Below are positions 24,791 through 38,554 of a stretch of 64,000 nt of DNA, piece by piece. The position numbers and the translations under genes are program-made. The notes under the pieces are model-generated. The model was not told where the DNA came from and searched no databases. It was given only the letters and a program-made list of their open reading frames with translations. The stretch is taken from positions 62,001 to 126,000 of the forward strand of contig MU400622.1 of NCBI GenBank assembly GCA_022578965.1, read 5' to 3'. Every line of letters begins with the position of its first letter. The stretch's first letter is position 1. Source of the DNA: Xylaria sp. FL1777 (Eukaryota; Ascomycota; Sordariomycetes; Xylariales; Xylariaceae).

Positions 24791-27409
24791 GCAACATATA
24801 TAAACTGTTTTAAGCAATACTTAATTATAACTAAGTTTAATTATCTGCTATTTTTTACTACGCTAAGCTTTATAGCTTGCAATATTATATCTAAGCTTAA
24901 AAGCTTAAACGTTCGTTAAACTATTAAATTATATTTTAGCTATATTAAGCAATGCGCTATTAGTTTAATCTAAGGCTAAAAAATGCACAAAGTCAAAAAA
25001 AGAATTTTTTTTTACTAAATAGTGTTTTAAAACTACATTCAAGCATAATAAACATTATTAGCACTATGCATAATTAATATAGCTAACTAGCTTTTTAAAA
25101 AACTTTGCTAAAATAACTTTAATAACTTTAAAATATGTAATATAGCTAATAATAGTTAGTTTATATTTAAGTTAATTAAATTTAATAGCTTTATTAATAG
25201 TAATTTACTTTATTTAGCAATATTACTGCAATTATAACTAATTAACTAAAAGCTATACTATTTTTTTTGCTTGTTAAGCTAGTTAAAATTAATATAGCTA
25301 GCTTTTATATTTTAAAAATTAAACAATTATAAACAATAAACATTTAGTTTAAATTTTTGCATTAACTATTTTTGCTTTAAAATTTTAGCTTAATAATAAG
25401 CTTAAACTTAATTAAAGCTATTTTTAAAATAGTTTATATTAATTTATATAACATAAATAGCGCAGTATAGTATTTTATAACCATTTATTATAAATCTTTA
25501 ATATATTAACAAGAAAAATAAATATATAAATATAATTACTACTGCAAAAAAAACTAAACTATATATATAAATAAACTATATTTATAAAACATAGCATAAT
25601 TTGCGCATTAAACTAAACTAAACTTAAAAAAAGGCTTATTGTTAATAATACTTAAAGTACGCTTTATAAAATAATTTAAGCTAAATTAGTTCTATACACT
25701 ATATATGTTTTTTAATAGCCAAAAAAATCAAGCAATAACGTTTAAGCAGTTTTTATATATATTTAAAATATACATTGCTTTTTTTACAAAACATTTAAAA
25801 AATAAACAGGCTATTTAGCATTTTTAAACCTATAACGTATTTTTTATTAATAATAATAAAATACTTAAGCTCTTTAAATTTAAATATATATATAGTATGC
25901 TTATTTAATGAACTAATATTATTAATACTTAGTTTAATTATTAAAAATTTAACTATTATACTAAAAAAAAATAATGCAAACAAAGTAAACGATTTTAATA
26001 GCTTAAGCACTGCATTAGTTAAAGTAGCTAAAACAAAAATTGCTTAAAGTTCTTAAAACGCTAATATATAAAAAAAAACAAAAATTAAAAACAAACAAAA
26101 GATAATATTATATAGCATTTAATATTAATATGCTACTAAAAAAAACTACGTTAAGCTAAAACATTGTTAAACTAAAAACTAAACAATAAAAAACGTATAA
26201 AAAAAATTAAAACACAAAATAGCGATTTTATAAAAAGAACAATTAAAAACGTTAAATTAAAGGTATTTTTAGGTATTTATAAATATTATCCTATATATAA
26301 ATGTAAAACAAAAATAGTTAATAGTTAACTATTAAAGATGTTTTTCTTTAAAGTAAAGTTAAGTTATAAAAAAATAGCTGCTAAGTTATAATTATAAATA
26401 AAAGCTTAATTTTATTAATTTTTAAGTTTCTTAAAAAGTTTTATATAGTAAATACTAAACTGTTTCTTTATAATTAAGCTTTTTTTACTTTGCTGCAACT
26501 TTAGTTCTTAACATTAATAAGTTTTTTTAAACGCCGTAAGTAATTATAAGTAGCTTACTAAAATAATTCATTTGTTTTATAAAAAAACTAAAGTTTGCTG
26601 TTTTCAAATAAAAAAAAAAGCCAGCTTTAATTATATTTGCTTATGCTTTATTTTATATATAGCTAACCACTAAGTTTATAAAACTTAGAAATATTAATTA
26701 GCTTAGCAAAATTATTTAATAATTAAAAACAAAATAAACTAAAGTAATACATATAAAATTTTTAAAACTAGCATAAAAGTTAAGCTATATTATAAATATA
26801 AACACCTATAAAACAAACAGTAAACATTAGCAAAGTACTTTATAACTTCGTTTTAAATTATAAGCATAATTCATTTATTTTTAGATTAATTATTTTAATT
26901 GCTATATTTAAGCAAACTTATAAGCGCTATAATAAAAACTAAGCTGCAGCATAATTTATAAAGCAAATTATAAGCTTTAAGCATACTATTAATAGTAAAT
27001 AACCTGTAAATTTAACACGTATTTATTAATAAGCATATTATCTTTGTTAAAAAACAAAACATATTAAGATTGCTTTAATATTTAAACAAAAAAAAATACC
27101 GTTTTAAAAATAAAGTTAACTAAAGCAAAATAGCAAATCTTATAATACGTAGTTATTTAATGTATACTAAAGTTTTATTAGCTCTTTTTAATGTTTAAGT
27201 TATTACTTATACTTAATTTAACCTAGTAGCTACACTTAGTAATAAGTCTTAGCTTATAATTTATATTTCTGGTTTTACGGTATAAATTAAAACTTTTTTT
27301 AATACAACTTTTAATTTTTTATAAACCTTGTTTTTTAACCCAACTTTGAGCTTTTAACTATTGCTATCTTTATTTTATATATATAACGCAAAAAAGCACT
27401 TAATAATAG
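24791..27409. other. Degenerate sequence, no supported gene
   Basis: An open frame of 71 codons on the minus strand at 25795-26010 is F/I/K-rich and unremarkable. I see no tandem array or RNA gene. Confidence 0.4.
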
Positions 27410-27985
27410 CTACTACTAGTACAACTATATTTACTACATTTAATTTAACTATAATATAAATTAGCTAATAATAATAAGCTTTGAATTACTTTTTTTGATT
27501 TTAAAAGTGCTATTATAGCTGCACTTTAATTAAAGCCTAAGTTAAATAAACATAATTAGTTAAAAAAATAACTGTACTTTTTGCTATATTTAACTTAATT
27601 ATAACATAAATTAGCTAACAACAAGCTTTAATACTATTAATAAATAAGCTTTAAACTGCTTTTTTTAATTAATTGCGATGTAAATTAGCTAACAATAATA
27701 AGCTTTAATACTATTAATAAATAAGCTTCGAACTATTTTTTTTGATTTTAAAAGTGCTATTATGACTAAGCTTGCATTTTAATTAAAGCCTAAGTTAAAT
27801 AAACATAATTAATTAACAAACAACTGTATTTTTTGCTATATTTAACGTAAATTAGCTAATAATAATAAGCTTTAATATTATAACAAACAAACTTTGAACT
27901 GCTTTTTTTGATTTTAAAAGTGCTATTATAACTAAGCATGCACTTTAATTAAAGCTTAAGTTAAATAAACATAGTTAGTTAAAAA
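27410..27985. repeat. ~165-bp tandem repeat, 3-4 units
   Basis: TTGATTTTAAAAGTGCTATTAT recurs, in shortened form, near 27497, 27744 and 27910. TTAATTAAAGCC/TTAAG then AAATAAACATA follows each time. AAATTAGCTAA(T/C)AATAATAAGC precedes each copy. The gap near 27610-27700 holds an additional unit whose central segment is missing. Confidence 0.7.
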
Positions 27986-30490
27986 TTATATGTATATAAA
28001 TAAACAAGCAAAAAATATCGAACGTATTATATAAAGTAAAAACTTTATAGAAAAAAACCTTTTTTTTATTAATAAGCGTTTTATAGCACAAATTAATAGC
28101 TTTAATAGCTTAATGCTTTACTTTATAAAAAAGCAGCAGTAATTAATACTATTATTACTTATAGCACAATAAACAAGTTTATATAGCTTAAAGTAATTAA
28201 AGTTGCTAAGCTGCTACTACTTTTAAAGTTAAAAAAAGCAAACTTATTAAAAAATCTAATAAATGCTTGTTATATTACTTCGTTTATATAAATAAAAGCT
28301 ATTTTATACTAATTTAAACTTATTTGCTTTTTATTGCTATTTTAATTCGTTTAAAAAAGTTACTAAGCATTTTAATAAGTTATATTTAGTTAATTTGCTT
28401 AACTACTTAATAGTTATGCTATAAAATAAACAGCATTTATAAAATCATTTTTATATTATTTAACATTATAGAACTAAAAAGTAATAATTATTATTTGTAA
28501 GCATTTTTAGTAATTAATTTATATATACTTAAAAATAGCTGTATATATATAATAATGCTTATTTATAAGTAGTATTATTATTACTATTAAAACTAAACTA
28601 AAAAGCTATACTAGCAAAAAACTGCGTTTTTATTTATAATTTTATAGCTTTTAGCAACGTAAACAATACATATATAGCTATTAAACTTTTTGTAAACCTA
28701 AGGCTTACAAGTTTATATATTTTAATAGAACTGCTTAAATTGTACATAAAATATATATGCTAGTAATAGCTAACGACTTAGATTAGTAGCAATAAAACTA
28801 ATTATAACGTTTTATTTTAAGCGGACTATTTTATTTAATTATAAAAGTATAACATTTGCTTGTATTACGTAGTAGTTTATAACTTAAGCTAAATTAGGGG
28901 GTTTTTAAACAAAAATTATGCTTTAGTTTTAATAAAAATAGCAATTAGCGTATATATAACAAGTAAATATGTAGTTTAATTAATATATAGTACTAACTTT
29001 TGGTTTTATATTGCAACGTTTTTTATAAAGCCGTATATATGTTTAAATAGCGCTAAATTGCTAAGCATATAAAGAACTAAAGTATAATTAACTTTTTTAT
29101 TATTATTACTACTATAAACTTAGGTTATATTAATGCTAGCGTTTTTTAAATAGTTTTTTGTATTACTAGCGGAAATAAAGCATGCTAAACTAGCTTTAAA
29201 AAGCAGAAAAATTAAATTTTCTGCAATTATAGCTATTATTATTAGCTTATAACCTATAACGTTACGCTAGTAAGCTTTTTTTATATTTGTTTTATTATTT
29301 AATCAAAAAACAAGCTTTAATAGTAATATATGCACTATATTGTTTTAGCTTTGTTTATAACGTTAATACTGCGCTAATTTTATAGCTGCTTTTTAAATGT
29401 AATATAATATAATATGTATTATTTTCGCTTTAAAACTTGCGTTAATATTTAAGTTAAGCTTGCAAAAGCAATAAAGCAATAATTATTGCTTTAGTTATAT
29501 TATTACATTTAGCATTTTTTTAAGAAAGATTTTTTGCTTAAACTTAACTGCGTTTTAAATAAAAAAATGTAAAATCTTAATATTAAAAAATAGCTAACAT
29601 ATAACGTTAATAAGATTTACTAGTTTTTTAAAAAAGTAAAGACTTATTTTTAACTTAGTAAAGCTTTAAGATTATAAACGCTTTATTAAAGCAGGAAAAA
29701 AAATCTTGCGTAGCTTTAAAATTATATTTAATATACTAGCTAAAAAAAATTAAAATAGCAAAATAAATAATAAACTATAGTTTTACTTTAAAAAACGCTA
29801 TTTATACTGTTTATATTTTGTAAGTCTTACTACATAAAACATAATTTTGTTTTTAGTTAGCAAAGGTATAATAATTACATTGCTAAATTAAAAAACAATA
29901 TAATAAAAATTACAGAATTATAAACGTTTAATAAAATATACTACTTTAAAATTACTATTGTTATTACTATTGCTATATTATATAAATTATAGCTAGCTTT
30001 AAATCTTAAAGCTACTAATTATAATAAAGTGTTAAATATATGTAATAATGTTATAAAAGTTTATAAAAAAAATTAAAAAGTAAAACAAACCGCGCAAAAA
30101 ATATATTAAGTAAGTTATACAAAGCGCTAAAAAACTATGTAGCAAATTAAGCTTATTTAAACTATAAACTTTATTTAATATAAAGCTTTCTTTATACTAT
30201 TTAAATTTTTTATTTATAAGGTTACTTATTAATTATACATAAATCTATATATTAAGTTATTAAAATTAAAAACTAGTGCGGTTTAAATTTATTAAGAAAT
30301 TTGGCATTTGTTCTTTAAAATGCTTTAATAGCTAAAAGTTAGTTTAGTTTTTTTTTTGCTTTAGCTAAATTTAAGTTTTTTAAAATGCATAACATTATAA
30401 CATAAAGATTTCTTTGCATTAATTTTTGCTTAAAGCTAAAATTAGCTAATAGCAAAATCTTTTATTAAGTAAATAAAACTATTGCAACAT
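27986..30490. other. Degenerate sequence, no supported gene
   Basis: I see nothing supportable in this stretch beyond general AT-rich decay. Confidence 0.4.
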
Positions 30491-30494
30491 AATA

Positions 30495-30848
30495 TATAAT
30501 TTTTTTTTAGCATTAAAGTTAGCTACATTAGTTCTAGCTATTACTAAATAGTTATGCTAATAGCCAAGTTTTTAAAAAAACTATAGCAATAAAAAATCGC
30601 AAATAAAATTGTTAAAAATTAAATAATATTATATAAACCTTTTTTAGCATTATAGTTAACTGCACTAGTTTTAGCCTATTACTACTAAGTGCTTATGCTT
30701 ATAAAATAATGCTGCTATTATTAAAATAGTTAAAACGTAATAAAATAAATTTATGCTTGTTATAAAGTAATACTATAAATATTATACTTTTTTTAGCGTT
30801 AAAGTTAGCTATACTAATTTTAGTTTATTACTACTAAGTGCTTATATA
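30495..30848. repeat. ~140-bp tandem repeat, three units
   Basis: TTTTTTAGC(A/G)TTAAAGTTA recurs at about 30506, 30640 and 30793. Each time it is followed by (A/T)ACT(A/T)(A/G)TTTTAG-like sequence and TTACTACTAAGTGCTTAT in the last two units. The array abuts the R1 copy that starts at 30847. Confidence 0.6.
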
Positions 30849-31166
30849 ATAAAAGCTAATATTAAGGCTTAAAACTAAGTTATTAATTCTTTATTTTGCA
30901 TATAATAATTTATTATAGCTATAAAAGTCCATACTTTTTATTAAGGCTATTTTTAAGTTTATATACAATTAGTTTAAAGCTTTTAAACTTTCGTAGTTTG
31001 CTTATATATTTTAAATAAGCAAAAGCTAAATAGCTTTACTTTTTATACGTAAAATAGTTTTAATAAGTTTTAATTTAGTGCAGTATAGTTTTAGTGTTTT
31101 ACTAAACTATGCGTTTAGAAATAACATAAGATGTTTAGCTAATTTAATGCGTATAACAGCTAACTT
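30847..31166 (+). repeat. R1 dispersed repeat, near full-length copy
   Basis: It starts ATAAAAGCTAATATTAAGG, has TTCTTTATTTTGCATATAA and GCTAAATAGCTTTAC, and ends TTTAGCTAATTTAATGCG. The 3' hairpin (AGTTTTAGTGTTTTACTAAACT) is intact in outline. It lacks the ~20-base CTATTGCTAAGCATAGTAG part that other copies carry. Confidence 0.8.
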
Positions 31167-31189
31167 ATTAGTACTTATTGTTTTAAAGG

Positions 31190-31455
31190 CTAAAGTAACT
31201 ATATTTATACTTATTAGCAAAAGCAAATAAAATATTTTATGTTTTAAATTTTTAATAAGATTGTTTATTAATAAGCATGCTTAAACTGTATTTATATCTA
31301 TTAAAAAAAGCAAATAAAATATTCTATATTTTAAATTCTTAATAAAATTGTTTATTAATAAGCATGCTTAAACCGTATTTATACCTATTAGCAAAAGTAA
31401 ATAAAGTATTTTATATTTTAAATTTTTAATAAGATTTTTTATTAATAAGCATGCT
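31190..31455. repeat. 87-bp tandem repeat, three units
   Basis: AATAAGCATGCT occurs at 31270, 31357 and 31444, an exact 87-base period. Each is preceded by GCAAATAAAATATT and a TTTAAATTTTTAATAA-like stretch. 87 is a multiple of three, but the frames carry stops. Confidence 0.85.
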
Positions 31456-31665
31456 AGCTTTTTTGTTATTAATAGTACTTTTATTAATAATTATATAACA
31501 TTAAATTTTTTTAGGCTTGCTTTTAAAGCAACTAGTAATTTATTGCATAAATAAGCATGCTAGCTTTTTTGTTGCTAATAGTGCTTTTATTAATAATTAT
31601 ATAACATTAAATTTTTTTAGATTTGCTTTTAAAACAACTAGTAATTTATTGCATAAATAAAAAAA
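31447..31665. repeat. 106-bp tandem repeat, two units
   Basis: AAGCATGCTAGCTTTTTTG starts at 31447 and 31553. The units are nearly identical and both run to AACTAGTAATTTATTGCAT. The first unit shares its AATAAGCATGCT start with the end of the preceding 87-bp array, so the two repeats grew out of a common junction. A third decayed relative lies near 31850-31910. Confidence 0.85.
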
Positions 31666-31669
31666 GAGT

Positions 31670-32345
31670 ATAGCTAATTATACGTTTAAATAGCAAGCAT
31701 TGCTATAAGTATTGCTTTACATTTAACTTTGCAAGTTATAAGTAATGCCGTTAAAGAATCTATTAGTTTAATGCCTTTAATACTTGCAAAGTTTAACTAG
31801 AATTTTTAGCTAATTATATATTTAAGTAATATTGCTATAAGCATTTAATGATTATATAATATTAAATTTTCTTAAACTTGCTTTTAAAGCAACTAATAAT
31901 TTGTTGTATAAATTAAAGAAAGGTATAACTAATTGTACGTTTAAGTAGCGTTGCTATAAGTATTGCTTTATATTTAACTTTGCAAGTTATAAGCAATACT
32001 ATTAAAGAACTTATTGCCTTAATGCTTTTAGTACTTATAAGGTCTAACTTACGTTTAAGTAGCATTACTATAAGCATTGCTTTACATTTAACCTTACAGG
32101 TTATAAGCAATGCTATTAAAAAACCTATTGCTTTAATGCCTCTAGTACTTGCAAGGTTTAACTTACGTTTAAGTGGCATTATTATAAGCATTGCTTTATA
32201 TTTAACCTTGTAAGTTATAAGTAATACTATTAAAAAACCTATTGCTTTAATGCCTCTTAGTTATAAGTAATGCTATTAAAAAAGCAACTGGCTTAATGCT
32301 TTTAATACTTCTAAGGTTTAACTAGAACTTATAGCTAAACCTAAG
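31670..32345. repeat. 114-bp tandem repeat
   Basis: CGTTTAAGT(A/G)GC marks units at 31938, 32052 and 32166, an exact 114-base spacing, with an earlier related unit near 31682 and a truncated one near 32260. Because 114 is 38 codons, both strands stay open through it (minus 31913-32191, plus 31980-32213), and each translation repeats every 38 residues. No known repeat family is recognisable, so I treat it as a minisatellite. Confidence 0.85.
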
Positions 32346-33365
32346 GTCTTTAGGGTTATAGCTACGCAAGCACTTTGTTTTCGAACAACTTCTTTTTTAG
32401 CTTTAAGGTTCAAACAACTTTTATTTTTTGCAGACTTTCTTTAAAACAATAAAAGTTTTTATTAATAAAAGGTTATAACTTAAATTGTTTTTAAAAATAT
32501 TGTTGATTTTTTTTTTATAACATCTTTTATAGTAAATGTTTTATAAATTAATGGCGTTTTTTAAGCGAAAAGCTTTGCTATTAATAGTACAATTATACAA
32601 GTTATAAAAATATTAAAAAAGGAAAGTTATTAAGAACAGTTAAGTAAAGTTTTAATGCAATTTATGCTTTTTGAGTTCTTTGCTAGAAGCTTTATTAGCT
32701 TGTTAAAAATATTATAACTTTTTATTATTGTGCTGCTATCGAAGGCATTTTTACGTATATCTTTTTACCTTTTTATAAAAGGCAATAAAAGCTTAGCGTG
32801 CTTTTTAGCTAAGCTTTATAATACTAAGCGAACGTTTTGCTTTTTTATGGGCTACTTTAGGTACTTAGCATAAAAAGCAATACAAAAAATGCGATTATTT
32901 TTTTGTTAAAATATAAAAAAAACAGCTTTTCTATAGTTGTTACTATATTATTTTTTCTTACTTCAATATTATTTTAATTGCTTTTAATTTTGAAGTTATT
33001 ATGTTAAAACGTGCGTTAACTTGCTTTATTTACGTTTAGCTTAATTTACAAAGTTTATAAAGCATTGCTAATACTTTTTTAAACGCTTAAAAGATTATAG
33101 TTATTACTAATATTAGCATTAATATAGCAGCTAGCATTTTAATAAAAAGGACTTACTTTTTATAATAAAAAGATAGCTAATATAATTTAAACTTTTACTT
33201 GTTGTGTAGCCTTTATGTAAACTAAGCGTTTATTAAAAAAGCTGCTTTTTTTGACTTATAAAGAGCTAAGCTTTTTAAAGCAGCTTAACGTATTTATTAT
33301 ACTATTAGTTATAATTTAACAAAAACGCATAAATAGCTTGCATTGCTAAGGTTTAAGCATTAGTT
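32346..33365. other. Degenerate sequence, no supported gene
   Basis: No array, RNA gene or coding phase was identified in this kilobase. Confidence 0.4.
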
Positions 33366-33369
33366 TTAT

Positions 33370-33900
33370 TATAATAACTTGTTGTTTTATAACTGCTTAA
33401 GGATTTTATATTGTAAAAGCAATGCTAATATTATTAGTAGTTTTTTTTAAAAAAAGGCAAAAAAAACATTTAAAGTAAGTAAAGCTAAAAAGTAAAAGTA
33501 ATATTACTTCTTTTTTTATTTACTTGCTTTGTATATTTACTAAGTTTAATTAATTGTAAAAGTAATGCTAATATTATTAATAGTTTTTTTTAAAAAAGGG
33601 CAGAAAAAACATTTAAAGTAAATAAAAAAGCTAAAAAATAAAAGCAATATTATTTTTTTTTTTACTTATTTGCTTTATATGTTTACTAAGTTTAACTATA
33701 ATAACTTGTTGTTTTATAATTAACTAAAGATCTTATTTATAAAAGCAATGCTAATATTATTATTAATTTTTTTTAAAAAAAGGCCTAGAAAAAACATTTA
33801 AAGTAAATAAAAAAACCAGAAAGTAAAAGCAATATTACTTCCTTTTTTACTTATTTGCTTTGCATATCTACTAAGTTTAACTATACTAGCTTATTAAGCA
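33370..33900. repeat. 140-185 bp tandem repeat, three units
   Basis: AATGCTAATATTATTA occurs at 33421, 33563 and 33747. Each time it is followed by TTTTTTTTAAAAAAAGGC, then AAAAAACATTTAAAGTAA, and it ends at TTTACTAAGTTTAA. The first and third units are also preceded by AACTTGTTGTTTTATAA, which the middle unit lost. Confidence 0.8.
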
Positions 33901-36900
33901 TTTTGCAAAAATTTTTAATTTTTATAGCTTGCGTAAATACTGTTTGAAATGCTTACTAATTAAAAGATTTAATATTTCTTTATTTCTAAAGCGCTTTAAA
34001 AGTATTATTGCTTTTTTAAAACTTTACGGTTTTTTTTGTTGTTATATCTAAAAATTAATATGTTTAAAGCAAAAGCTAGCATAAAAGTTAGCTTAAATTA
34101 AAATACTAATAATATTTATGTTTACTAAAGTTTAATTAATTAAATATATTATTTTTAATATAAAGCATATAAATAGTAAAACTATTAATACTTTATTAAA
34201 AAATAAATTATTAAAAACTGTAATACTAACAATAGTTATATAAAAAACAGTAATAATAAAAGCAAACTAATGCTTTTTTTTTGTTGCTTAGCTTAATGCT
34301 TGCAAAAAGGCTAGCATGCAACTTTTGCTTATAAGCTAGCTTAGCTAAGTATAATTATGCTTAGCAAAGTTTATTTATAAGTAAAAACGTATTAAACTAG
34401 CAAGCCTACTTTTAGTTAAAAACTTTGCTTAAGCAATTTGCTTAGCATATTTATTAGTAAATTAGAAATGTTTGTTATATTATTTTTAGTTTATAAATCT
34501 TATTTTTTTTTTTTAGTTTTGCGTTTAACTTTAATAATGCAGCTATAACTTGCGAAAACCTATAATATTATACATTTTAATTTATGCTGCTTAAATAAAC
34601 AACATTTAAACTATTAATTAGTTTACTACTTTTTTAGTTTTTAATTTTTAGTAAGCACGTAAAGTTAAAGCTAATAAAGTAAAAAGATCGTAGTAAAACT
34701 TTAATTAAGTTTAAATTGTTATTATTTTCTAAAATATATTTATAGATAATAGCATAATAAGTATTTTTAAGTAATATGTTATATAAAAGTTTATTGTATT
34801 TATAAAGCTATAGTTTAATATAATGCAGCATATATTTAATAAAAGCAACGTTAAAATTAATTTAGCTATAGTACTTTTTTATAAGTAAAAACTATAATAA
34901 AATAACTTAAAAAACCTTAGGTGCTAAAAATTACTATATTTTGTTATAAAGCATAAAAAAGGCAAGCATATTAACTATTGCTTGTGCTTAGGTCTTTAGG
35001 CGCTTAAAGAAAAAAAGTATTAGCTTTTTTTTTAAAACTGCTTTAATTATTTAAAAAATAGCAGCATTTTAACTTTTTTAATAAAAAGCAAAATAGCTGT
35101 TATAAGTCTAAAGTAATTATAGATTTTAAAACTAAATAGTTAAAAAAATAATTATTATAGTACGTATAAACAAAAAAAAATGTTCTATAAAGCACCTAAA
35201 AAAAAAGCTTAAAAAACTTTTACGCAATAATAATAGCTATTATTTTGTTATAAAGCTTTTAGTAAAGCAAAAAAACAAAAGAAAAAATATTAGTTAACTT
35301 ATAACTTTTAAAACAAATATGCCTTAATTTATAAACGTAACTTTTTAAACATATTTGTTATACTTATTACTTAGTTTAATAACTAATTTTTACTTAATGC
35401 TATTTAAATTAAAAAAGCATTTCTGTAGTTATAGTTGCTCGAAATTCTTAGCTGTATAAGTTAGTAAGCCTTACATTAACTTGTTGCTAAAAAAATCCAG
35501 TTTTAAACGTTTAGTATAGTAATAAAAAAATAGCTTTAGCTAGTTAAAAAGCAGTTTAGTATCTTTTATAGTAAACATAAAAACAGGTAAATTAATTAAA
35601 AATAAAAGAAGTATTTAAAAAAAAGTTTGCATTACGTTTATTAGTTATTAATTAGCGTTTAATAATTATTTACGCATAAGTATAGCTTAAAAAGTAATAG
35701 CATAAGTAAGTATAAAAAACTATAATAATAAAAATAATTAAAAATAAAAAATGTTAAATTTATAACTTAATTCTTTACATAAAAAAATACTTAACATTTA
35801 AAAAATACAAGTTATTAAAGTAAGATATTTTATTTTAAGCTATATAGCATTAACTATTTATTTTACTAGTAATACAAGTACTTTGTTAAAAAACTAGCTT
35901 AGTAGGTTTTATATTAAAGAAGCTTGTATAGCAAGTGCTATAGCAGAACTAAAGGTATAAAACCTAACTAATATTAGTATAAAGTAAGTTTTGTTTAAGG
36001 TTACCTATTAATTTAACAAAAAAACAATAAATATATTACAGGTTTATTAATTTATAACGTACTTTATTTATTAAGTTAACTATAATTATAGTATATACCG
36101 CTAATTAACTAATTAGCACCTATTTATACCTTTATTATATTTATATCTTAAACTATCTCATTTTTTATAAAAAATAAAAAGGTATAAAAACATTTAGTAA
36201 ATTTACTAAAACAGGTTTAAGTTTATGCTTTAATATTAATTTGTTATGCTTTAAGATTTAAAGCAAGTACTAAATGCTATTAAAGCGCTATTATTTATAA
36301 ACCTTTATAAATATATATATTAAAGCAACTATGCTAATTAGCTAAAAGCAAAAATATTTATTAAAGTTATAACAATAAATTTTAATTTATTATAGTTTAC
36401 TTTTTAATATGTAATAACTTCTTATTAACCTTTAAATATTATTAATATAACTGTTAAGTTAAATAATCTTTAAACGTTTTATATAGTAATTTAGCTACTT
36501 GTAGCCTAAAAGTTCTTTTTTAGCTAAAAACCCTAATGTAACAAATATTAGCTAAAATAAATCATGCAGTTAATAAAAAATAATCAGCATATAAAAAATT
36601 AGCATAAAACCTAAAAAAACTTATCTTTAAAAAAAAATAAAACAATATAAATTAATTGTATTGTTTATAAAGAATTTATTTTATGTTTAGCTACATTTAT
36701 TAAAATTGGCAAGCTTATATAAATTTTTACTTAAAAAATATAGCAAAGCTATTTTTAAAATATATACTTTTTGCTATAAAACTAGGTTTTGTTTTATAAA
36801 AATACTTAAAACATTTGTTGTAGCAATTTATAATTTTTAGCATAAACTAATGTTTAAACTAATAGTAATGCTAGCTATACTTTAAGCAAAAAAGTTAATA

Positions 36901-37785
36901 TAGCAGTTTTAATAACTAGTTTATTATATTACTTAATTAAACTTATAAAGCAAAACAATTAATTAAGTGTTTACTAAAAAATACTAAGCTTTTAAGCAAA
37001 TAGCAGCTTATAATAAAGCTTTGTTTTTTAAATAGCAAAAAGTTATAGCTTAAGTTTTTATTTATATAGCAATTAATAAAATACAGGTTTATTATTACAG
37101 ATAAAAGTCTTGTTGTACTAAAACTTACTTATAAGTTAATTAAATAAAGCTTAGCTGCTGATTATTTTTAACATTAAGTTATTACTTTTGTTATAAAGCA
37201 CTAAAAGCAGTTTTTTAACGTTTTTATAGCATTCGGTAGCACATTAAAGCAAGAGTTATTATTTTAAAATAATAACCTTGTAAACTAAAACTATTATAAC
37301 TTAAAATACGTTAATATTTTATAGTTTAAACATAAAAATACTTTTTTTATTAAGCTTGCTTTTTAGTGCTTAACTATAATAGCAGTACAAAAAAAAAGTT
37401 ATATTATTAGTTTTACTTTATATTAGCAAGTAAGTTTTAATAGTAAGTATATTTATAATATAACTAAAGCTACTAAAAATGCTTTAACATTAGAACACTT
37501 TTATAAAAAGCACAATTTATAACAATTTATAAAAAAGAAAAGCCTTAAGGGCAATATTGCTTTTATATTTAAAAGGTAGCTTTTATAAAAATTAGTAGTA
37601 ATTTCAACTTTTAGCTTAATAAATAGCACTTTTAGCAACACTTTTAGTAGCAAAGTAAATAAGCTAAGCAATAATAAAAGTAATAATAACAATAATAAAC
37701 CTAAAATTAAAGCTTTTAATAGTAGCAAATGTAATTTTGCTATATTAAGTATTATAAAACCTGCTATAACTAAAACTAGCTGTTT
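33901..37785. other. Degenerate sequence, no supported gene
   Basis: I saw no repeats or coding phase that I can defend. A 75-codon L/K-rich open frame on the minus strand (37501-37728) is a chance-length run. Confidence 0.4.
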
Positions 37786-37787
37786 TT

Positions 37788-37975
37788 AAATCTATATATA
37801 ATTAGTTTAGGCTTTTTAACCTATAAGGCTTGCTAATATATTTTAAATTAGCAAAAGCTTAACAGCTTTACTTTTAAACATAAAACATTATTAATAAGTT
37901 TTAATTTATTGTAGTATTATATAACGTATTTAAATATTTAGTACGTTTAGCGCATATAATAGCATATTATATTAT
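37788..37975 (+). repeat. R1 dispersed repeat, 5'-truncated copy
   Basis: It starts within the family at GCTGTTTTTAAATCTATATATAATTAG-like sequence and includes TTAGCAAAAGCTTAACAGCTTTAC. It ends at TTTAGCGCATATAATAGC. The 5' half is absent and the hairpin region is decayed. Confidence 0.7.
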
Positions 37976-38477
37976 ATTTGCTAATATAAAGGTAATATAA
38001 AATATATGCTAGCTTAAAATATTTATTATTTATTACTTTTTTAACTTTAGTTATTAATATTATTAGTTCTTTTTTTAGTATAGCTTTTTGTTTTTTTTTA
38101 AACATTATGTTTTTAGTACTAATCTTATACTTGTGCGGTTTTTTAAGCGTAAGCAAAAAAAGGATTTTGTTAGTTATGCAATGTATTAATAAAAGAGCGT
38201 TTAAAGATAAACGTTTTCTAAAGAACACTTAAATAAAATTCCGACTAAATGCTTATGTAAAAGTAAGAAATATTTTTGTATAGCAAAAAGTAAAGCTATG
38301 CAAAATATTTAAGCTATTATTATTATTACTGCAGCTATTATTGCTATGATTTTTGTTTTTAGCTTTATTTATATTATTAGTTATAGTCTTTAAGCTAAGC
38401 AGTTTAAGCAAAAATAGTTAAAAACATACTATTTTTAAGTTATTTAATATAATAATTGCTATTAAATAACATTATAT

Positions 38478-38545
38478 TTGATTTTTTTTTAAGCTAAGCA
38501 ATTATACTACTAGTAATAAAAATTCGAATTCTTTTTTTAAAATTA
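38478..38545 (+). repeat. R4 short dispersed repeat, copy 1
   Basis: TTTAAGCTAAGCAATTATAC then TACTAGTAATAAAAATT matches 52424-52490 (TTTAAGCTAAGTAACTATAT and so on). Similarity stops after a T-run at both loci, so this is a repeat junction of about 65 bases. Confidence 0.65.
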
Positions 38546-38554
38546 ACTTATAGT

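Noticed and set aside
37947..38228. 93-codon minus-strand open frame, Lys-rich
   Set aside because: It overlaps the end of an R1 copy, has no motif I recognise, and is only marginally longer than chance expectation. I considered a transposase tail but could not support it.
19880..38530. TTCGAA-type motifs as tRNA T-arms (for example near 19890, 21259, 22268, 27708, 32379, 38523)
   Set aside because: None is accompanied by an acceptor stem, D-arm or anticodon arm at the right distance.
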